From Pseudomonas farris (GTDB lineage Bacteria; Pseudomonadota; Gammaproteobacteria; Pseudomonadales; Pseudomonadaceae), in contig NZ_JAHSTV010000008.1 in NCBI RefSeq assembly GCF_019145235.1, positions 62,001-126,000 of the forward strand: DNA of 64,000 nucleotides, in the 5' to 3' direction. Each line of letters opens with the position of its first letter. Position 1 is the first letter of the stretch. The position numbers were made by a program, and so were the translations under genes. This document shows positions 50,873 to 61,722 of this stretch, piece after piece. The notes under the pieces were generated by a model. It did no database searches, was not told the DNA's origin, and was given only the letters and a program-made list of their open reading frames with translations.

Positions 50873-51757
50873 ATGCGCCGCCTGCTCACCGGCTGTTTCG
50901 TTACCCTGCTGCTGTTGCTTAACACCCTGGTGCTGTTCGGGCCTTTGATGGTGTTCGCCCTGCTGAAATTACTCCTGCCCGGGCGCTTTCGCGATTACGC
51001 CTCCTGGACGGTGATGTGGACTGCCGAAACCTGGGCCGAAATCGACAAACTGATCTTTCGACTGTGCATTCCCACCCAATGGGACATTCGCGGCGGCGAT
51101 GATCTGCGCCGCGACACCTCGTACCTGGTGATCGGCAACCATCAGTCCTGGGTCGATATCCCGGCACTGATCCAGACGCTTAACCGGTGCACGCCGTTCT
51201 TCAAATTCTTCCTCAAGAAAGAGCTGATCTGGGTGCCGTTCCTGGGCCTGGCCTGGTGGGCGTTGGACTATCCCTTTATGAAGCGCTACACCAAGGCGTT
51301 TCTGGCGAAAAACCCGGAGCTGGCCGGCAAGGACCTGGAAATCACCAAAAAAGCCTGCGAGCTGTACAAGCGTCAGCCAGTGACGGTGGTCAATTATCTG
51401 GAAGGCACCCGGTACACCTCAGCGAAAAGCGCCCAGCAGCAATCACCGTTCACCCACCTGCTCAAGCCCAAGGCTGGTGGCGTGGCTTTTGTGCTGGCGG
51501 CGATGGGTGAACAGCTGGATGCCGTTCTCGATGTAACAGTGGTGTACCCACAGCAGAAGATTCCGGGATTTTGGGATTTGATCAGCGGCAACGTGCCGAG
51601 GGTGATCATCGACATCCAGACCCGCGAACTGGACCCGGCGCTGTGGCAAGGCGATTACGAAAACGATCCGACGTTTCGCGAAAAGGTCCAGAACTGGGTC
51701 AACCAGCTCTGGATCGAGAAGGACCGGCGCATCAAAGAGCTACGCGCTGAAGGCTGA
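50873..51757 (+). CDS. Acyltransferase, PlsC-like (YihG type)
   Basis: 294 residues. Two N-terminal membrane helices, then the HX4D catalytic motif in YLVIGNHQSWVDIPALIQTL, the second block FFLKKELIWVPFLGLAWWAL and the glycerophosphate-binding block NYLEGTRYTS (EGTR). It should transfer an acyl chain to lysophosphatidic acid or a related lipid at the inner membrane. It is longer than the housekeeping PlsC and resembles E. coli YihG. AAGAG lies six bases before the ATG. Confidence 0.88.
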   Translation: MRRLLTGCFVTLLLLLNTLVLFGPLMVFALLKLLLPGRFRDYASWTVMWTAETWAEIDKLIFRLCIPTQWDIRGGDDLRRDTSYLVIGNHQSWVDIPALIQTLNRCTPFFKFFLKKELIWVPFLGLAWWALDYPFMKRYTKAFLAKNPELAGKDLEITKKACELYKRQPVTVVNYLEGTRYTSAKSAQQQSPFTHLLKPKAGGVAFVLAAMGEQLDAVLDVTVVYPQQKIPGFWDLISGNVPRVIIDIQTRELDPALWQGDYENDPTFREKVQNWVNQLWIEKDRRIKELRAEG

Positions 51758-51758
51758 C

Positions 51759-52364
51759 TCAGCTACCGGTGCCCGCGCCCCAGATCCCGCCGAGGTTTTG
51801 CAGCAGCGAACCGGCGACGCCTTGCTGACCGAGGTATTGCAGGATCACCGGCGCAAACTGGCCGATCATGCCGCTGTCCATGCCCAACGCGCTGAAGGCG
51901 TTGTTCAGGTCGTTGGTGTCCTTGACGTTACCCAGCAAGCCATCGAGCAACGCATTCTTGTCCGACCCCGCACCGAGCAGCCCGCCCAAACCGTTCAGGC
52001 CACCGATGGCGCTGTTGCCTGCGATCTGATCGAGGCCCGGCACGTTTTTACTCAGCTCGGAGAAGTCCTGGCCGCTGAGTTGGTTCCTGGCCAGCCCCAG
52101 CATCGCACCGGCACCGCCGACAGCCTGCTCCGGGGTGACATTGAGCTGCGAGCCCAGGGTATTGAGCAAACCGGCCGCCTTGGGTGCCGCCGCCACAGCG
52201 CCATCACCCTGATTGCCTTGGTCACCTTGGTTGCCCTGCATCGCTGAAACCACATTGGCCGCATCGCTGAGGCTGAACTGTGCAAAGGCCGGGCTGGCGG
52301 CCAGCGTCGTCAACGAAGCGACAGCCATGAGCGATGCCAGTGCAAAACCGCGTGAAACTTTCAT
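51759..52364 (-). CDS. DUF2780 secreted protein
   Basis: 201 residues. Signal peptide GFALASLMAVASLTTLAASP AFA, then a short repeat NQGDQGNQGD and a Gly/Ala/Leu-rich body with LLNTLGSQLNVTPEQAVGGA and VPGLDQIAGNSAIGGLNGLG, typical of DUF2780 (VcgC/VcgE-like) proteins. It is probably periplasmic; the function is unknown. Convergent with the acyltransferase gene, the two ends being one base apart. The start at 52364 follows AGGA by seven bases. Confidence 0.8.
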   Translation of the reverse strand: MKVSRGFALASLMAVASLTTLAASPAFAQFSLSDAANVVSAMQGNQGDQGNQGDGAVAAAPKAAGLLNTLGSQLNVTPEQAVGGAGAMLGLARNQLSGQDFSELSKNVPGLDQIAGNSAIGGLNGLGGLLGAGSDKNALLDGLLGNVKDTNDLNNAFSALGMDSGMIGQFAPVILQYLGQQGVAGSLLQNLGGIWGAGTGS

Positions 52365-52559
52365 CCAGACATCCTCTTGCGCCATGAAAACCACCCGGTA
52401 ACGGGCGGTAAAACTGCCGATTTGACCGGGTATATGCCGGCATGTTCCTCGTTTGCGCGGCATTTTTACCCAAGTGGCGGTGATGAAACGTGAAACCCCG
52501 GACCTGTGCGATGAATGGCATTGCCGCTCCCGCCTCAGGGTTAGTGTGACGCATAAAAA

Positions 52560-52583
52560 AACGGCGACCCGAAGGTCGCCGTT
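52560..52583 (-). terminator. Terminator of the glyA-sox-fdhA operon
   Basis: AACGGCGACC (52560-52569), CGAA, GGTCGCCGTT (52574-52583). On the minus strand it is followed by a long T run (TTTTTTATG). It lies 18 bases after the fdhA stop. Confidence 0.92.
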
Positions 52584-52600
52584 TTGCTTTGCGTGAAGCC

Positions 52601-53800
52601 TTACGCCGCGCTGAACAACTTGTGCGGATCGATCACAAACTTCTTCGGCACGCCCGCATCGAACTCGCCATAACCACGTGGCGCGTCATCCAGACTGATG
52701 ACTTCAACACCCACGATGTCGGCAATCTTGATGCGATCCCACATGATCGCCTGCATCAGTTGGCGGTTGTACTTCATCACTGGCGTCTGGCCGGTGTGGA
52801 AGCTGTGGGATTTGGCCCAGCCCAGACCGAAGCGGATGCTCAGGCTGCCCATTTTCGCGGCCGCATCCACAGCACCCGGGTCTTCGGTCACGTACAGGCC
52901 AGGGATGCCGATTTTGCCGGCCACGCGAACCACGCCCATCAGGGAGTTGAGCACGGTCGCCGGAGCTTCGTGTTTCACGCCGTCATGGCCGTGACCGCGA
53001 GCTTCGAAGCCCACCGCATCGATAGCGCAATCCACTTCAGGCTCGCCCAACAGCGCGGCGATCTGTTCGTGCAGTGGGGTGTCTGTCGACAGGTCGGCAA
53101 TTTCGAAACCCTGAGCCTTGGCGTGAGCCAGACGGATCGGGTTGACGTCACCGATGATCACCACTGCAGCGCCCAGCAGGCGAGCGGAAGCGGCAGCCGC
53201 CAGACCAACCGGACCGGCACCCGCGATGTACACCGTGCTGCCAGGGCCAACACCGGCCGTTACAGCGCCGTGGTAACCGGTCGGCAGGATGTCGGAGAGG
53301 CAGGTCAGGTCGCGGATTTTTTCCATCGCGCGATCGCGATCAGGCAGTTTCAACAGGTTGAAGTCGGCGTACGGCACCATCGCGTACTCAGCCTGACCAC
53401 CGGTCCAGTCCCCCATGTCGACATAACCATAGGCACCGCCCGGACGCGCCGGGTTAACGCTGAGGCAGACACCAGTGTGCATCTCTTTACAGGAGCGGCA
53501 GCGCCCGCAAGCTACGTTGAACGGTACGGACACCAGGTCGCCGATTTGCAGGTTCTCGACGTCGCTGCCCTTCTCGATCACTTCACCGGTGATCTCGTGG
53601 CCGAGCACCAGACCGGTCTGAGCAGTGGTACGGCCGCGCACCATGTGCTGGTCGGAACCACAGATGTTGGTGGAAACCACACGCAGGATGACGGCGTGGT
53701 TAATCTTCCTGCCGCGCGGGTCCTGCATTTTCGGATAGTCGATTTTTTGTATTTCGACTTTGCCATTGCCGAGATACACCACACCACGATTGCCAGACAT
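52601..53800 (-). CDS. fdhA: Glutathione-independent, NAD-dependent formaldehyde dehydrogenase
   Basis: 399 residues, zinc-dependent medium-chain dehydrogenase. Catalytic zinc Cys in STNICGSDQHMVRGR, His-Glu in GLVLGHEITGEVIEKGSDVE, structural zinc Cys cluster in NVACGRCRSCKEMHTGVC and NAD-binding VYIAGAGPVGLAAAASARLL. It oxidises formaldehyde (released from sarcosine) to formate. Close to P. putida FdhA as I recall. It ends the sox operon, 226 bases after purU behind a REPIN, and is followed by a strong terminator. Confidence 0.94.
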   Translation of the reverse strand: MSGNRGVVYLGNGKVEIQKIDYPKMQDPRGRKINHAVILRVVSTNICGSDQHMVRGRTTAQTGLVLGHEITGEVIEKGSDVENLQIGDLVSVPFNVACGRCRSCKEMHTGVCLSVNPARPGGAYGYVDMGDWTGGQAEYAMVPYADFNLLKLPDRDRAMEKIRDLTCLSDILPTGYHGAVTAGVGPGSTVYIAGAGPVGLAAAASARLLGAAVVIIGDVNPIRLAHAKAQGFEIADLSTDTPLHEQIAALLGEPEVDCAIDAVGFEARGHGHDGVKHEAPATVLNSLMGVVRVAGKIGIPGLYVTEDPGAVDAAAKMGSLSIRFGLGWAKSHSFHTGQTPVMKYNRQLMQAIMWDRIKIADIVGVEVISLDDAPRGYGEFDAGVPKKFVIDPHKLFSAA

Positions 53801-53908
53801 GCTTTCACCTCGCTGTTGTTTTTATGTAGCGGTCGCGTCGCCATGGATCGGCGGCGCGTTGATTGCTCGGGTTATTGCCTGTGTGTCTTGTGTTGTTTGG
53901 GAGGGCCT

Positions 53909-54002
53909 CTTCGCGAGCAAGCCCGCTCCCACATTGGATTTAGGGTGTGTCTGAGATCTGTGCCTGACACAAATCCCTGTGGGAGCGGGCTTGCTCGCGA
54001 AT
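53909..54002. repeat. REPIN between purU and fdhA
   Basis: TTCGCGAGCAAGCCCGCTCC and inverted GAGCGGGCTTGCTCGCGAAT, about 47 bases apart. A GGTCGCGAAGCGGCCCC fragment of the second repeat type follows. Confidence 0.85.
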
Positions 54003-54026
54003 GGGTCGCGAAGCGGCCCCAAAAAT

Positions 54027-54884
54027 CTAAAGAACGACCGTTCTGTTCGCGTTCAAAAACACGCGTCGTTCAATGTGATAACCAACAGCCCGTGCCAACG
54101 TCAGCCCTTCGATATCCCGCCCTTTGGCGATCAAATCTTCGGGATAATGGCTATGATCCACAGCCTCCACGCCCTGGGCGATGATCGGGCCTTCGTCCAG
54201 GTCGTTGTTGATGTAGTGCGCCGTGGCGCCAACCAGTTTCACGCCCTTGTTGTAGGCCTGGTGATACGGCTTGGCCCCCTTGAAGCCCGGCAGCAGGGAG
54301 TGATGAATGTTGATCGCCTTGCCATCGAGTTTGCGGCACAGCTCCGGCGACAGGACTTGCATGTAACGGGCAAGAATCACCAGTTCAGCGCCGGACTCTT
54401 CGACCACCTGCCAGACCTGACGCTCCTGCGACGGTTTGTCGTTCGGGTCCAGCGGGAAATGGTAGTACGGAATCTGATGCCAGTCGGCCAACGGCTTGAG
54501 GTCCGGGTGGTTGGAGACCACGGCGACCACGTCCATCGACAACTGGCCGATGCGCTGGCGGTAGAGCAAGTCGTTGAGGCAGTGATCGGCCTTGGAGACC
54601 ATGATCACCACTTTTGGCCGGTGGTGCGGCGGGGTCAGCTCGAAGACCATCCCGAAGGCGTCACCACGCTCTGCCAAACCTGCGCGGAAAGCCTGTTCGT
54701 CAAAGCCGTCGGGCTGACGGAATTCCACGCGAATGAAGAAACGACCCGAGAGCCGGTCATCGAAGGAATGGTGCTCGGTGACGTAGCAGCCCTGCTCGAA
54801 CAGAAAGCGGGTCACCGCATCCACGGTGCCGAGGACGCTAGGGCAATCGGCGGTCAGAATCCATGTGTCTGGGGCGCGGCTCAT
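54027..54884 (-). CDS. purU: Formyltetrahydrofolate deformylase
   Basis: 285 residues. N-terminal ACT domain (WILTADCPSVLGTVDAVTRF) and C-terminal formyltransferase-fold domain with the catalytic Asn-His-Asp set: AINIHHSLLPGFKGAKPYHQ and GATAHYINNDLDEGPIIAQ. It frees formate and THF from 10-formyl-THF, balancing the C1 pool fed by sarcosine oxidase. The ATG at 54884 gives the conserved start; the longer frame runs through a repeat. Confidence 0.93.
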   Translation of the reverse strand: MSRAPDTWILTADCPSVLGTVDAVTRFLFEQGCYVTEHHSFDDRLSGRFFIRVEFRQPDGFDEQAFRAGLAERGDAFGMVFELTPPHHRPKVVIMVSKADHCLNDLLYRQRIGQLSMDVVAVVSNHPDLKPLADWHQIPYYHFPLDPNDKPSQERQVWQVVEESGAELVILARYMQVLSPELCRKLDGKAINIHHSLLPGFKGAKPYHQAYNKGVKLVGATAHYINNDLDEGPIIAQGVEAVDHSHYPEDLIAKGRDIEGLTLARAVGYHIERRVFLNANRTVVL

Positions 54885-54946
54885 AGTGCGGTGACTCCTG
54901 CTGCAACATCTGTGATCAGAGAGAACTCTGTGAGTAAGGGCTTGCC

Positions 54947-54976
54947 TGTGGCGAGGGGGCTTGCCCCCTCGCCACA
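54947..54976. repeat. Perfect 14-bp hairpin of the second repeat type, between soxG and purU
   Basis: TGTGGCGAGGGGGC (54947-54960), TT, GCCCCCTCGCCACA (54963-54976). It is the same core as the 36.1 and 41.4 kb elements but folded on itself. There is no T tract in the operon's direction. Confidence 0.8.
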
Positions 54977-54994
54977 AAAGCTCCCTCACCACAA

Positions 54995-55627
54995 TTACGC
55001 CTGGACGCTAAGGCCGTATTCAGCGGCAGCATCCTGCAACCACAACCACCAGTAATCCGAGAAGCTGCGGCGAATCAGCAGTTCCCAAGTGTCTTCGGCG
55101 GTATGGCGAATCATCAATTGCGACTTGGCAAACACCGTGCCCACAGCCTTGCCCACCGGGAAGTTGTTGGGGTGCACGTCGTAGCTGGTGGATTTCATCA
55201 GCACCTGACGCACGTTCGGGCCGCTGAGTTCAAGGATCTGTTGGCCACCGCTGACGTTGACGATCTGGATGTGCAGGTCACCCAGTGCTTCACGCAGTTT
55301 TTTCTCGACAGCGAATTCTTCGCCGGTCGGCACGATCAGCAGCCATTCATCCGGCCCCATCCATTGCAGGCTGGTTTCACCTTTGATCACCACGGTCAGC
55401 GCGGCTGGCAGTTCCAGGCCGAGGGCCTTGTGCACGCCAGCGGCGAACGCAGGATCGTGGGCATCGCCACGGATGGTCAGGTGACCGAGGAGTTTTTTCT
55501 CACGCACGATCACGCCGGCGTTCTTGCGACCCTTGCCCACCAGGCTGGCAAGGTCGGCATGATGCAGCGACGACTCGGCCTTGGCCCCGGTGGTTGGGCG
55601 TTGTTGGTAAACATTGGCTGCGGTCAT
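54995..55627 (-). CDS. soxG: Sarcosine oxidase gamma subunit
   Basis: 210 residues. Start MTAANVYQQRPTTGAKAESS, and GcvT-like blocks LQWMGPDEWLLIVP and VNVSGGQQILELSGPNVRQV. The subunit helps assemble the heterotetramer and folate site. It lies 166 bases behind soxA, with a REPIN in between. The ATG at 55627 is the conserved start; the longer frame translates the repeat. Confidence 0.92.
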   Translation of the reverse strand: MTAANVYQQRPTTGAKAESSLHHADLASLVGKGRKNAGVIVREKKLLGHLTIRGDAHDPAFAAGVHKALGLELPAALTVVIKGETSLQWMGPDEWLLIVPTGEEFAVEKKLREALGDLHIQIVNVSGGQQILELSGPNVRQVLMKSTSYDVHPNNFPVGKAVGTVFAKSQLMIRHTAEDTWELLIRRSFSDYWWLWLQDAAAEYGLSVQA

Positions 55628-55683
55628 AAAGCACCTGTCTTGAATTCTGTTGGTTCCGGCCCTTGTGGTGGCTGTGCCGCCGC

Positions 55684-55749
55684 CATCGCGAGCAGGCTCG
55701 CTCCCACAAGGGTTACGCGATCTCCTGTGGAAGCGAGCCTGCTCGCGAT
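55684..55749. repeat. REPIN between soxA and soxG, inside the operon
   Basis: ATCGCGAGCAGGCTCGCTCC and inverted GAAGCGAGCCTGCTCGCGAT, about 22 bases apart. Confidence 0.85.
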
Positions 55750-55793
55750 GCAAACAACGCGGTGCAGCGGCCAGCCCACAGGACCCGAGGCCA

Positions 55794-58700
55794 TTAAACG
55801 TTCTGGCGATCACCCTTCGGATCGAAGAACACCGAAGAAACGATTTCCGCCTCGATCACGCTGCCGTCGGCCAGCGGTGCGAACACCCGCTCACCCATGC
55901 GCTTCAGGCCGCCCTTGACCACACCCATGGCAAACGAATAGCCGAGGGAGTTGTGCAGGTAGCTGGAAGTCACGTGACCGACCATGGTCATCGGGATGGT
56001 TTGCTTGGTGTTGAACACCAGTTGCGCACCTTCCGGCAGCCATTTGGTCGGATCGATCGGCTTCAGACCGACCAACTGTTTGCGCTGATCACGCACGCAA
56101 TCCTCACGGTTCATGCCACGCTGGCCGATCCACGAGAAAGGTTTAGTGCGACCGACACACCAGCCCATGTTCAGGTCGTCCGGGGTCATCGAGCTGTCAG
56201 TGTCCTGACCGACGATGATGAAGCCCTTCTCGGCCCGCAGTACGTGCATGGTTTCAGTGCCGTACGGGGTCAGGTTGTACTTCTTGCCGGCCTCGACGAT
56301 TTTCTCGAGCACGCCCATTGCATAGTCGGCCTGCACGTTGACTTCGTACGACAGCTCACCGGTAAACGAAATCCGGAACACCCGCGCCGGCACACCGCCG
56401 ACCAGAGCTTCTTTCCAGGTCATGAACGGGAAGGCTTCGTTGCTCAAGTCGATGTCGGTGACTTCGCTGAGCAGCTTGCGGCTGTTCGGCCCGGACAGGG
56501 TCATGGTTGCCCAGTGATCCGTCACGGAAGTGAAGTACACCTTCAGGTCTGGCCATTCAGTCTGATGGTAGATTTCCAGCCATTGCAGCACGCGTGCAGC
56601 GCCGCCAGTGGTGGTGGTCATCACGAAGTGGTTATCGGCCAGGCAGGCAGTCACGCCGTCGTCGAACACCATGCCGTCTTCTTTGCACATCAGGCCGTAG
56701 CGGGCCTTGCCCACGTCGAGTTTGGTCCAGGCGTTGGTGTAGATGCGGTTGAGGAACTCACGCGTGTCCGGGCCCTGGATGTCGATCTTGCCCAGGGTCG
56801 AAGCGTCCAGCAGGCCGACGCTGTCGCGCACGGCTTTGCATTCGCGCTTCACGGCGGCATGCAGGTCTTCACCGTTTTTCGGGAAGTACCATGGACGTTT
56901 CCACTGACCGACGTCTTCAAATTCGGCGCCGTTCTTCACGTGCCAATGATGCAGCGCGGTGAAACGAACCGGCTCGAAGATGTGCCCACAGTGACGACCG
57001 GCTATGGCGCCGAAGGTCACCGGCGTGTAGTTCGGGCGGAACATGGTGGTGCCCATCTGCGGGATGGTCACGTTCAGCGAACGGGCGGCAATGGCCAGAC
57101 CGTTGACGTTGCCGAGCTTGCCCTGATCGGTGCCGAAGCCCAGTGCGGTGTAGCGTTTGACGTGCTCGACCGATTCGAAGCCTTCGCGGGTCGCTAGTTC
57201 GATGGCGGCAGCGGTGACATCGTTTTGCAGGTCGACGAATTGCTTCGGCGCCCGTGCGGTGGCTTTTTCGTGCGGCACCTGGAACAGCGCCAACGTCGGT
57301 TCTTCCAGACGGCTCAGGGCTTTCGGCAAGGTCGCTTCGACCCCGCTGAAACCGGCTTCGCTGGCGGCGCGAGCACCGCCTTCAAAACCATCGGCCAACG
57401 AATCGCCGAGGCCGTAGACGCCGTTGATGCCACCGACGCACACGCGTTTTTGCGGTGCTTCGCCCGGTACGAAACCGAGGATGTCTTCACGCCAGATCGG
57501 CTTGCCACCCAAGTGCGACGCCAGGTGAACCACCGGGCTGTAACCGCCGGAACTGGCGACCAGGTCGCAATCGAGCCATTCGCCTGGGCTGGTCACGGTG
57601 TGTGCTTTTACATCAATCGCTGCAACGCGAGCGGCGGTGACGTGTTTGCTGCCACGGGCCTCGATCACGGCGCTGCCGGTCAGGATGCGAATGCCTTTGG
57701 CGCGAGCCTCTTCCACCAGCGCACCGCGAGGGTTGCTGCGGGCATCGGCGATCGCCACCACTTGCAGACTGGCGTCGAGCCAGTCCAGCGCTACGCGGTA
57801 AGCGTGGTCGTTGTTGGTCGACAGCACCAGTTTCTTACCCGGTGCCACGCCGTAACGACGAACGTAAGTCGACACAGCGCCGGCGAGCATGTTGCCCGGC
57901 ACGTCGTTGTTGCCGTAAACCAGTGGACGCTCGTGAGTACCGGTCGCCAGCACTACACGCTTGGCGCGAACCCGGTGGATGCGCTGACGCACCTGGCCAA
58001 TCGGAGCACGGTCGCCGAGGTGATCGGTGAGGCGCTCGTGAATGGTCAGGAAGTTATGGTCGTGGTAACCGTTGACCGTGGCGCGCGGCAACAGCAGCAC
58101 GTCCGGGGTGTTTTTCAGCTCGGCGATGACGCTGGCGACCCACTCGGTGGCAGGCTTGCCGTCGAGGCTTTCGCGGGAATCAAGCAGGCTGCCGCCGAAC
58201 TCTTCCTGTTCATCGGCCAGGATCACACGCGCACCGCTACGGGCAGCCGCCAGCGCAGCCGCCAGACCCGCAGGGCCAGCGCCGACGATCAGCACGTCGC
58301 AGTGCTGGTTCATGTAGTCGTAGGTGTCCGGATCGTTCTCGGTCGGCGAGCGGCCAAGGCCGGCAGCCTTACGAATGTACTTCTCGTAGGTCATCCAGAA
58401 CGATTGCGGGTACATGAAGGTTTTGTAGTAGAAGCCCGGCGGCATCAGCTTGCCGCCGACCTTGCCGAGAATCCCCATCATGTCGTTGTTCACGCTCGGC
58501 CAGCCGTTGGTGCTGGTGGCGACCAGGCCTTGATACAGCGCTTGTTGCGTGGCGCGTACGTTCGGGATTTGCGTGGCTTCGGTCGCACCGATCTGCAGCA
58601 CAGCGTTCGGCTCTTCGGCACCGGCGGCGAAGATGCCGCGTGGGCGCGAATACTTGAAGCTGCGGCCGATGATGTCGACACCGTTGGCCAGCAAGGCGGC

Positions 58701-58811
58701 GGCCAGGGAATCACCTTCAAAGCCTTTGTAGACCTGGCCGTTGAAGGTGAAGCTCAGCACTTTGTTACGGTCGATCCGTCCGCCATTGGACAGGCGATTG
58801 ATCTGGCTCAT
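55794..58811 (-). CDS. soxA: Sarcosine oxidase alpha subunit
   Basis: 1005 residues. A ferredoxin-like N-terminal part (FNGQVYKGFEGDSLAAALLA), a NAD-binding Rossmann domain (CDVLIVGAGPAGLAAALAAA), and a C-terminal GcvT/folate-binding domain (LDASTLGKIDIQGPDTREFL, GWCVGRTKPFSWIGQRGMNR). With the beta subunit it demethylates sarcosine to glycine, H2O2 and methylene-THF (or formaldehyde). It overlaps soxD by four bases. Confidence 0.96.
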   Translation of the reverse strand: MSQINRLSNGGRIDRNKVLSFTFNGQVYKGFEGDSLAAALLANGVDIIGRSFKYSRPRGIFAAGAEEPNAVLQIGATEATQIPNVRATQQALYQGLVATSTNGWPSVNNDMMGILGKVGGKLMPPGFYYKTFMYPQSFWMTYEKYIRKAAGLGRSPTENDPDTYDYMNQHCDVLIVGAGPAGLAAALAAARSGARVILADEQEEFGGSLLDSRESLDGKPATEWVASVIAELKNTPDVLLLPRATVNGYHDHNFLTIHERLTDHLGDRAPIGQVRQRIHRVRAKRVVLATGTHERPLVYGNNDVPGNMLAGAVSTYVRRYGVAPGKKLVLSTNNDHAYRVALDWLDASLQVVAIADARSNPRGALVEEARAKGIRILTGSAVIEARGSKHVTAARVAAIDVKAHTVTSPGEWLDCDLVASSGGYSPVVHLASHLGGKPIWREDILGFVPGEAPQKRVCVGGINGVYGLGDSLADGFEGGARAASEAGFSGVEATLPKALSRLEEPTLALFQVPHEKATARAPKQFVDLQNDVTAAAIELATREGFESVEHVKRYTALGFGTDQGKLGNVNGLAIAARSLNVTIPQMGTTMFRPNYTPVTFGAIAGRHCGHIFEPVRFTALHHWHVKNGAEFEDVGQWKRPWYFPKNGEDLHAAVKRECKAVRDSVGLLDASTLGKIDIQGPDTREFLNRIYTNAWTKLDVGKARYGLMCKEDGMVFDDGVTACLADNHFVMTTTTGGAARVLQWLEIYHQTEWPDLKVYFTSVTDHWATMTLSGPNSRKLLSEVTDIDLSNEAFPFMTWKEALVGGVPARVFRISFTGELSYEVNVQADYAMGVLEKIVEAGKKYNLTPYGTETMHVLRAEKGFIIVGQDTDSSMTPDDLNMGWCVGRTKPFSWIGQRGMNREDCVRDQRKQLVGLKPIDPTKWLPEGAQLVFNTKQTIPMTMVGHVTSSYLHNSLGYSFAMGVVKGGLKRMGERVFAPLADGSVIEAEIVSSVFFDPKGDRQNV

Positions 58812-59137
58812 ACCTTCTCTCCCAGAGCCGTGGCGGCCGCTTTCGGGCTGTCGGTCTTGTCGGTGAACTGCGGCTTGGCGCCGATCTTGTAGGTTTCGAG
58901 AATCTCGTAGGTCACGGTGTCACGGGTGACGTTGAAATACTGACGGCAACCGGCGACGTGATCCCACAGTTCGTGGTGCAGACCGCGAGGGTTGTCGCGG
59001 AAGAACATATAGTCGCCCCACTCCTCGTCGGTGCAGCTGTTCGGATCCAGTGGGCGCGGGATGTGCGCCTGGCCGGATGCATGAAATTCCTCTTCGGAGC
59101 GCAGTTCGCCGCAGTGAGGACAGAAGATATGCAACAT
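58808..59137 (-). CDS. soxD: Sarcosine oxidase delta subunit
   Basis: 109 residues. The zinc site residues are Cys6 and Cys9 (IFCPHCGELRSEEEF), with His60 and Cys64 (DHVAGCRQYF). Small structural subunit. It starts 14 bases after soxB and overlaps soxA by four bases (ATGA). Confidence 0.96.
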   Translation of the reverse strand: MLHIFCPHCGELRSEEEFHASGQAHIPRPLDPNSCTDEEWGDYMFFRDNPRGLHHELWDHVAGCRQYFNVTRDTVTYEILETYKIGAKPQFTDKTDSPKAAATALGEKV

Positions 59138-59151
59138 GGGGATTTCTCCTG

Positions 59152-60402
59152 TTAGTGGGCAACCGCAGCAGCGCCGTGTTCGTCGATCAACGCACCGTTG
59201 TGGAAACGGTCGATGGAGAAAGGTGCGGCCAATGGGTGCATTTCACCCTTGGCCAGGCTTGCGGCGAATACATTGCCCGAGCCAGGTGTTGCCTTGAAGC
59301 CACCGGTGCCCCAACCGCAGTTGAAGAACATGTTCGGTACCGGCGTTTTCGAAATGATCGGGCAGGCATCCGGCGTGGTGTCGACGATGCCGCCCCACTG
59401 ACGGTTCATGCGTACGCGCGAGAGCACCGGGAACATCTCGACGATGGCCTGAATGGTGTGCTCGATCACCGGGTACGAACCACGCTGGCCGTAGCCGTTG
59501 TAGCCGTCGATACCGGCGCCGATCACCAAGTCGCCCTTGTCGGACTGGCTGATGTAACCGTGCACGGCGTTGGACATGATCACGCTGTCGATAATCGGCT
59601 TGATCGGCTCGGACACCAGCGCTTGCAGCGGGTGCGATTCGATCGGCAGACGGAAGCCGGCGAGTTTGGCCATGTGCCCGGAGTTACCGGCGGTGACCAC
59701 ACCGACGCGCTTGGCGCCGATGAAACCCTTGTTGGTTTCAACACCGATGCACACGCCGTTTTCCTTGCGGAAGCCGATCACTTCGGTCTGTTGAATCAGG
59801 TCCACGCCCAAGGCGTCGGCGGCACGGGCAAAGCCCCACGCCACGGCATCGTGACGGGCCACGCCGCCGCGACGCTGGACGGTTGCGCCCATCACCGGGT
59901 AGCGAGTGTTCTTGGAGCAGTCGAGGTACGGAATCTCGTCGGCGACCTGTTTGGCATCGAGCAGTTCGCCGTCCACACCGTTGAGGCGGTTGGCGCTGAC
60001 CCGACGCTCGGAATCACGAATGTCCTGCAGGGTGTGGCACAGGTTGTAGACGCCACGCTGGGAGAACATCACGTTGTAGTTCAGGTCCTGGGACAGGCCT
60101 TCCCACAGTTTCATGGCGTGTTCATACAGGTGCGCCGACTCGTCCCACAGGTAGTTGGAGCGAACGATGGTGGTGTTGCGCGCGGTATTACCGCCGCCCA
60201 GCCAGCCTTTCTCGACCACAGCCACGTTAGTGATGCCGTGTTCCTTGGCCAGGTAGTAGGCGGTCGCCAGACCATGCCCGCCACCGCCGACGATGACCAC
60301 GTCATAGACCTTTTTAGGGGTCGGCGTGCGCCACATCTTCTGCCAGTTTTCGTGATGGCTGAGGGAGTGTTTGAAGAGGCCGAAGCCCGAATAGCGTTGC
60401 AT
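59152..60402 (-). CDS. soxB: Sarcosine oxidase beta subunit
   Basis: 416 residues, a DAO-type flavoprotein. The FAD motif is YDVVIVGGGGHGLATAYYLA, followed by VEKGWLGGGNTARNTTIVRS; the covalent-FMN His and further contacts lie in the usual blocks (GRVGVVTAGNSGH-like GVVTAGNSGHMAKLAGF, RMNRQWGGIVDTTPDACPI). It holds the substrate site. The ATG at 60402 (MQRYSGFGLFKHSLSHHENW) is preferred; an ATG two codons earlier is also possible. It starts 23 bases after glyA. Confidence 0.96.
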   Translation of the reverse strand: MQRYSGFGLFKHSLSHHENWQKMWRTPTPKKVYDVVIVGGGGHGLATAYYLAKEHGITNVAVVEKGWLGGGNTARNTTIVRSNYLWDESAHLYEHAMKLWEGLSQDLNYNVMFSQRGVYNLCHTLQDIRDSERRVSANRLNGVDGELLDAKQVADEIPYLDCSKNTRYPVMGATVQRRGGVARHDAVAWGFARAADALGVDLIQQTEVIGFRKENGVCIGVETNKGFIGAKRVGVVTAGNSGHMAKLAGFRLPIESHPLQALVSEPIKPIIDSVIMSNAVHGYISQSDKGDLVIGAGIDGYNGYGQRGSYPVIEHTIQAIVEMFPVLSRVRMNRQWGGIVDTTPDACPIISKTPVPNMFFNCGWGTGGFKATPGSGNVFAASLAKGEMHPLAAPFSIDRFHNGALIDEHGAAAVAH

Positions 60403-60425
60403 AGTCATTTACTCCAAAACCGCGC

Positions 60426-61679
<1,254 letters not shown>

Positions 61680-61722
61680 CGCGTCTCTCCCAGCGGCATC
61701 TATGCGCCATTCGTCTCGGTAA

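Noticed and set aside
52589..54184. A 531-residue plus-strand frame opposite fdhA
   Set aside because: Antisense to a well-supported dehydrogenase and it runs through a REPIN.
54885..54992. N-terminal extension of purU
   Set aside because: It translates the second-type hairpin repeat and is not part of the family's start.
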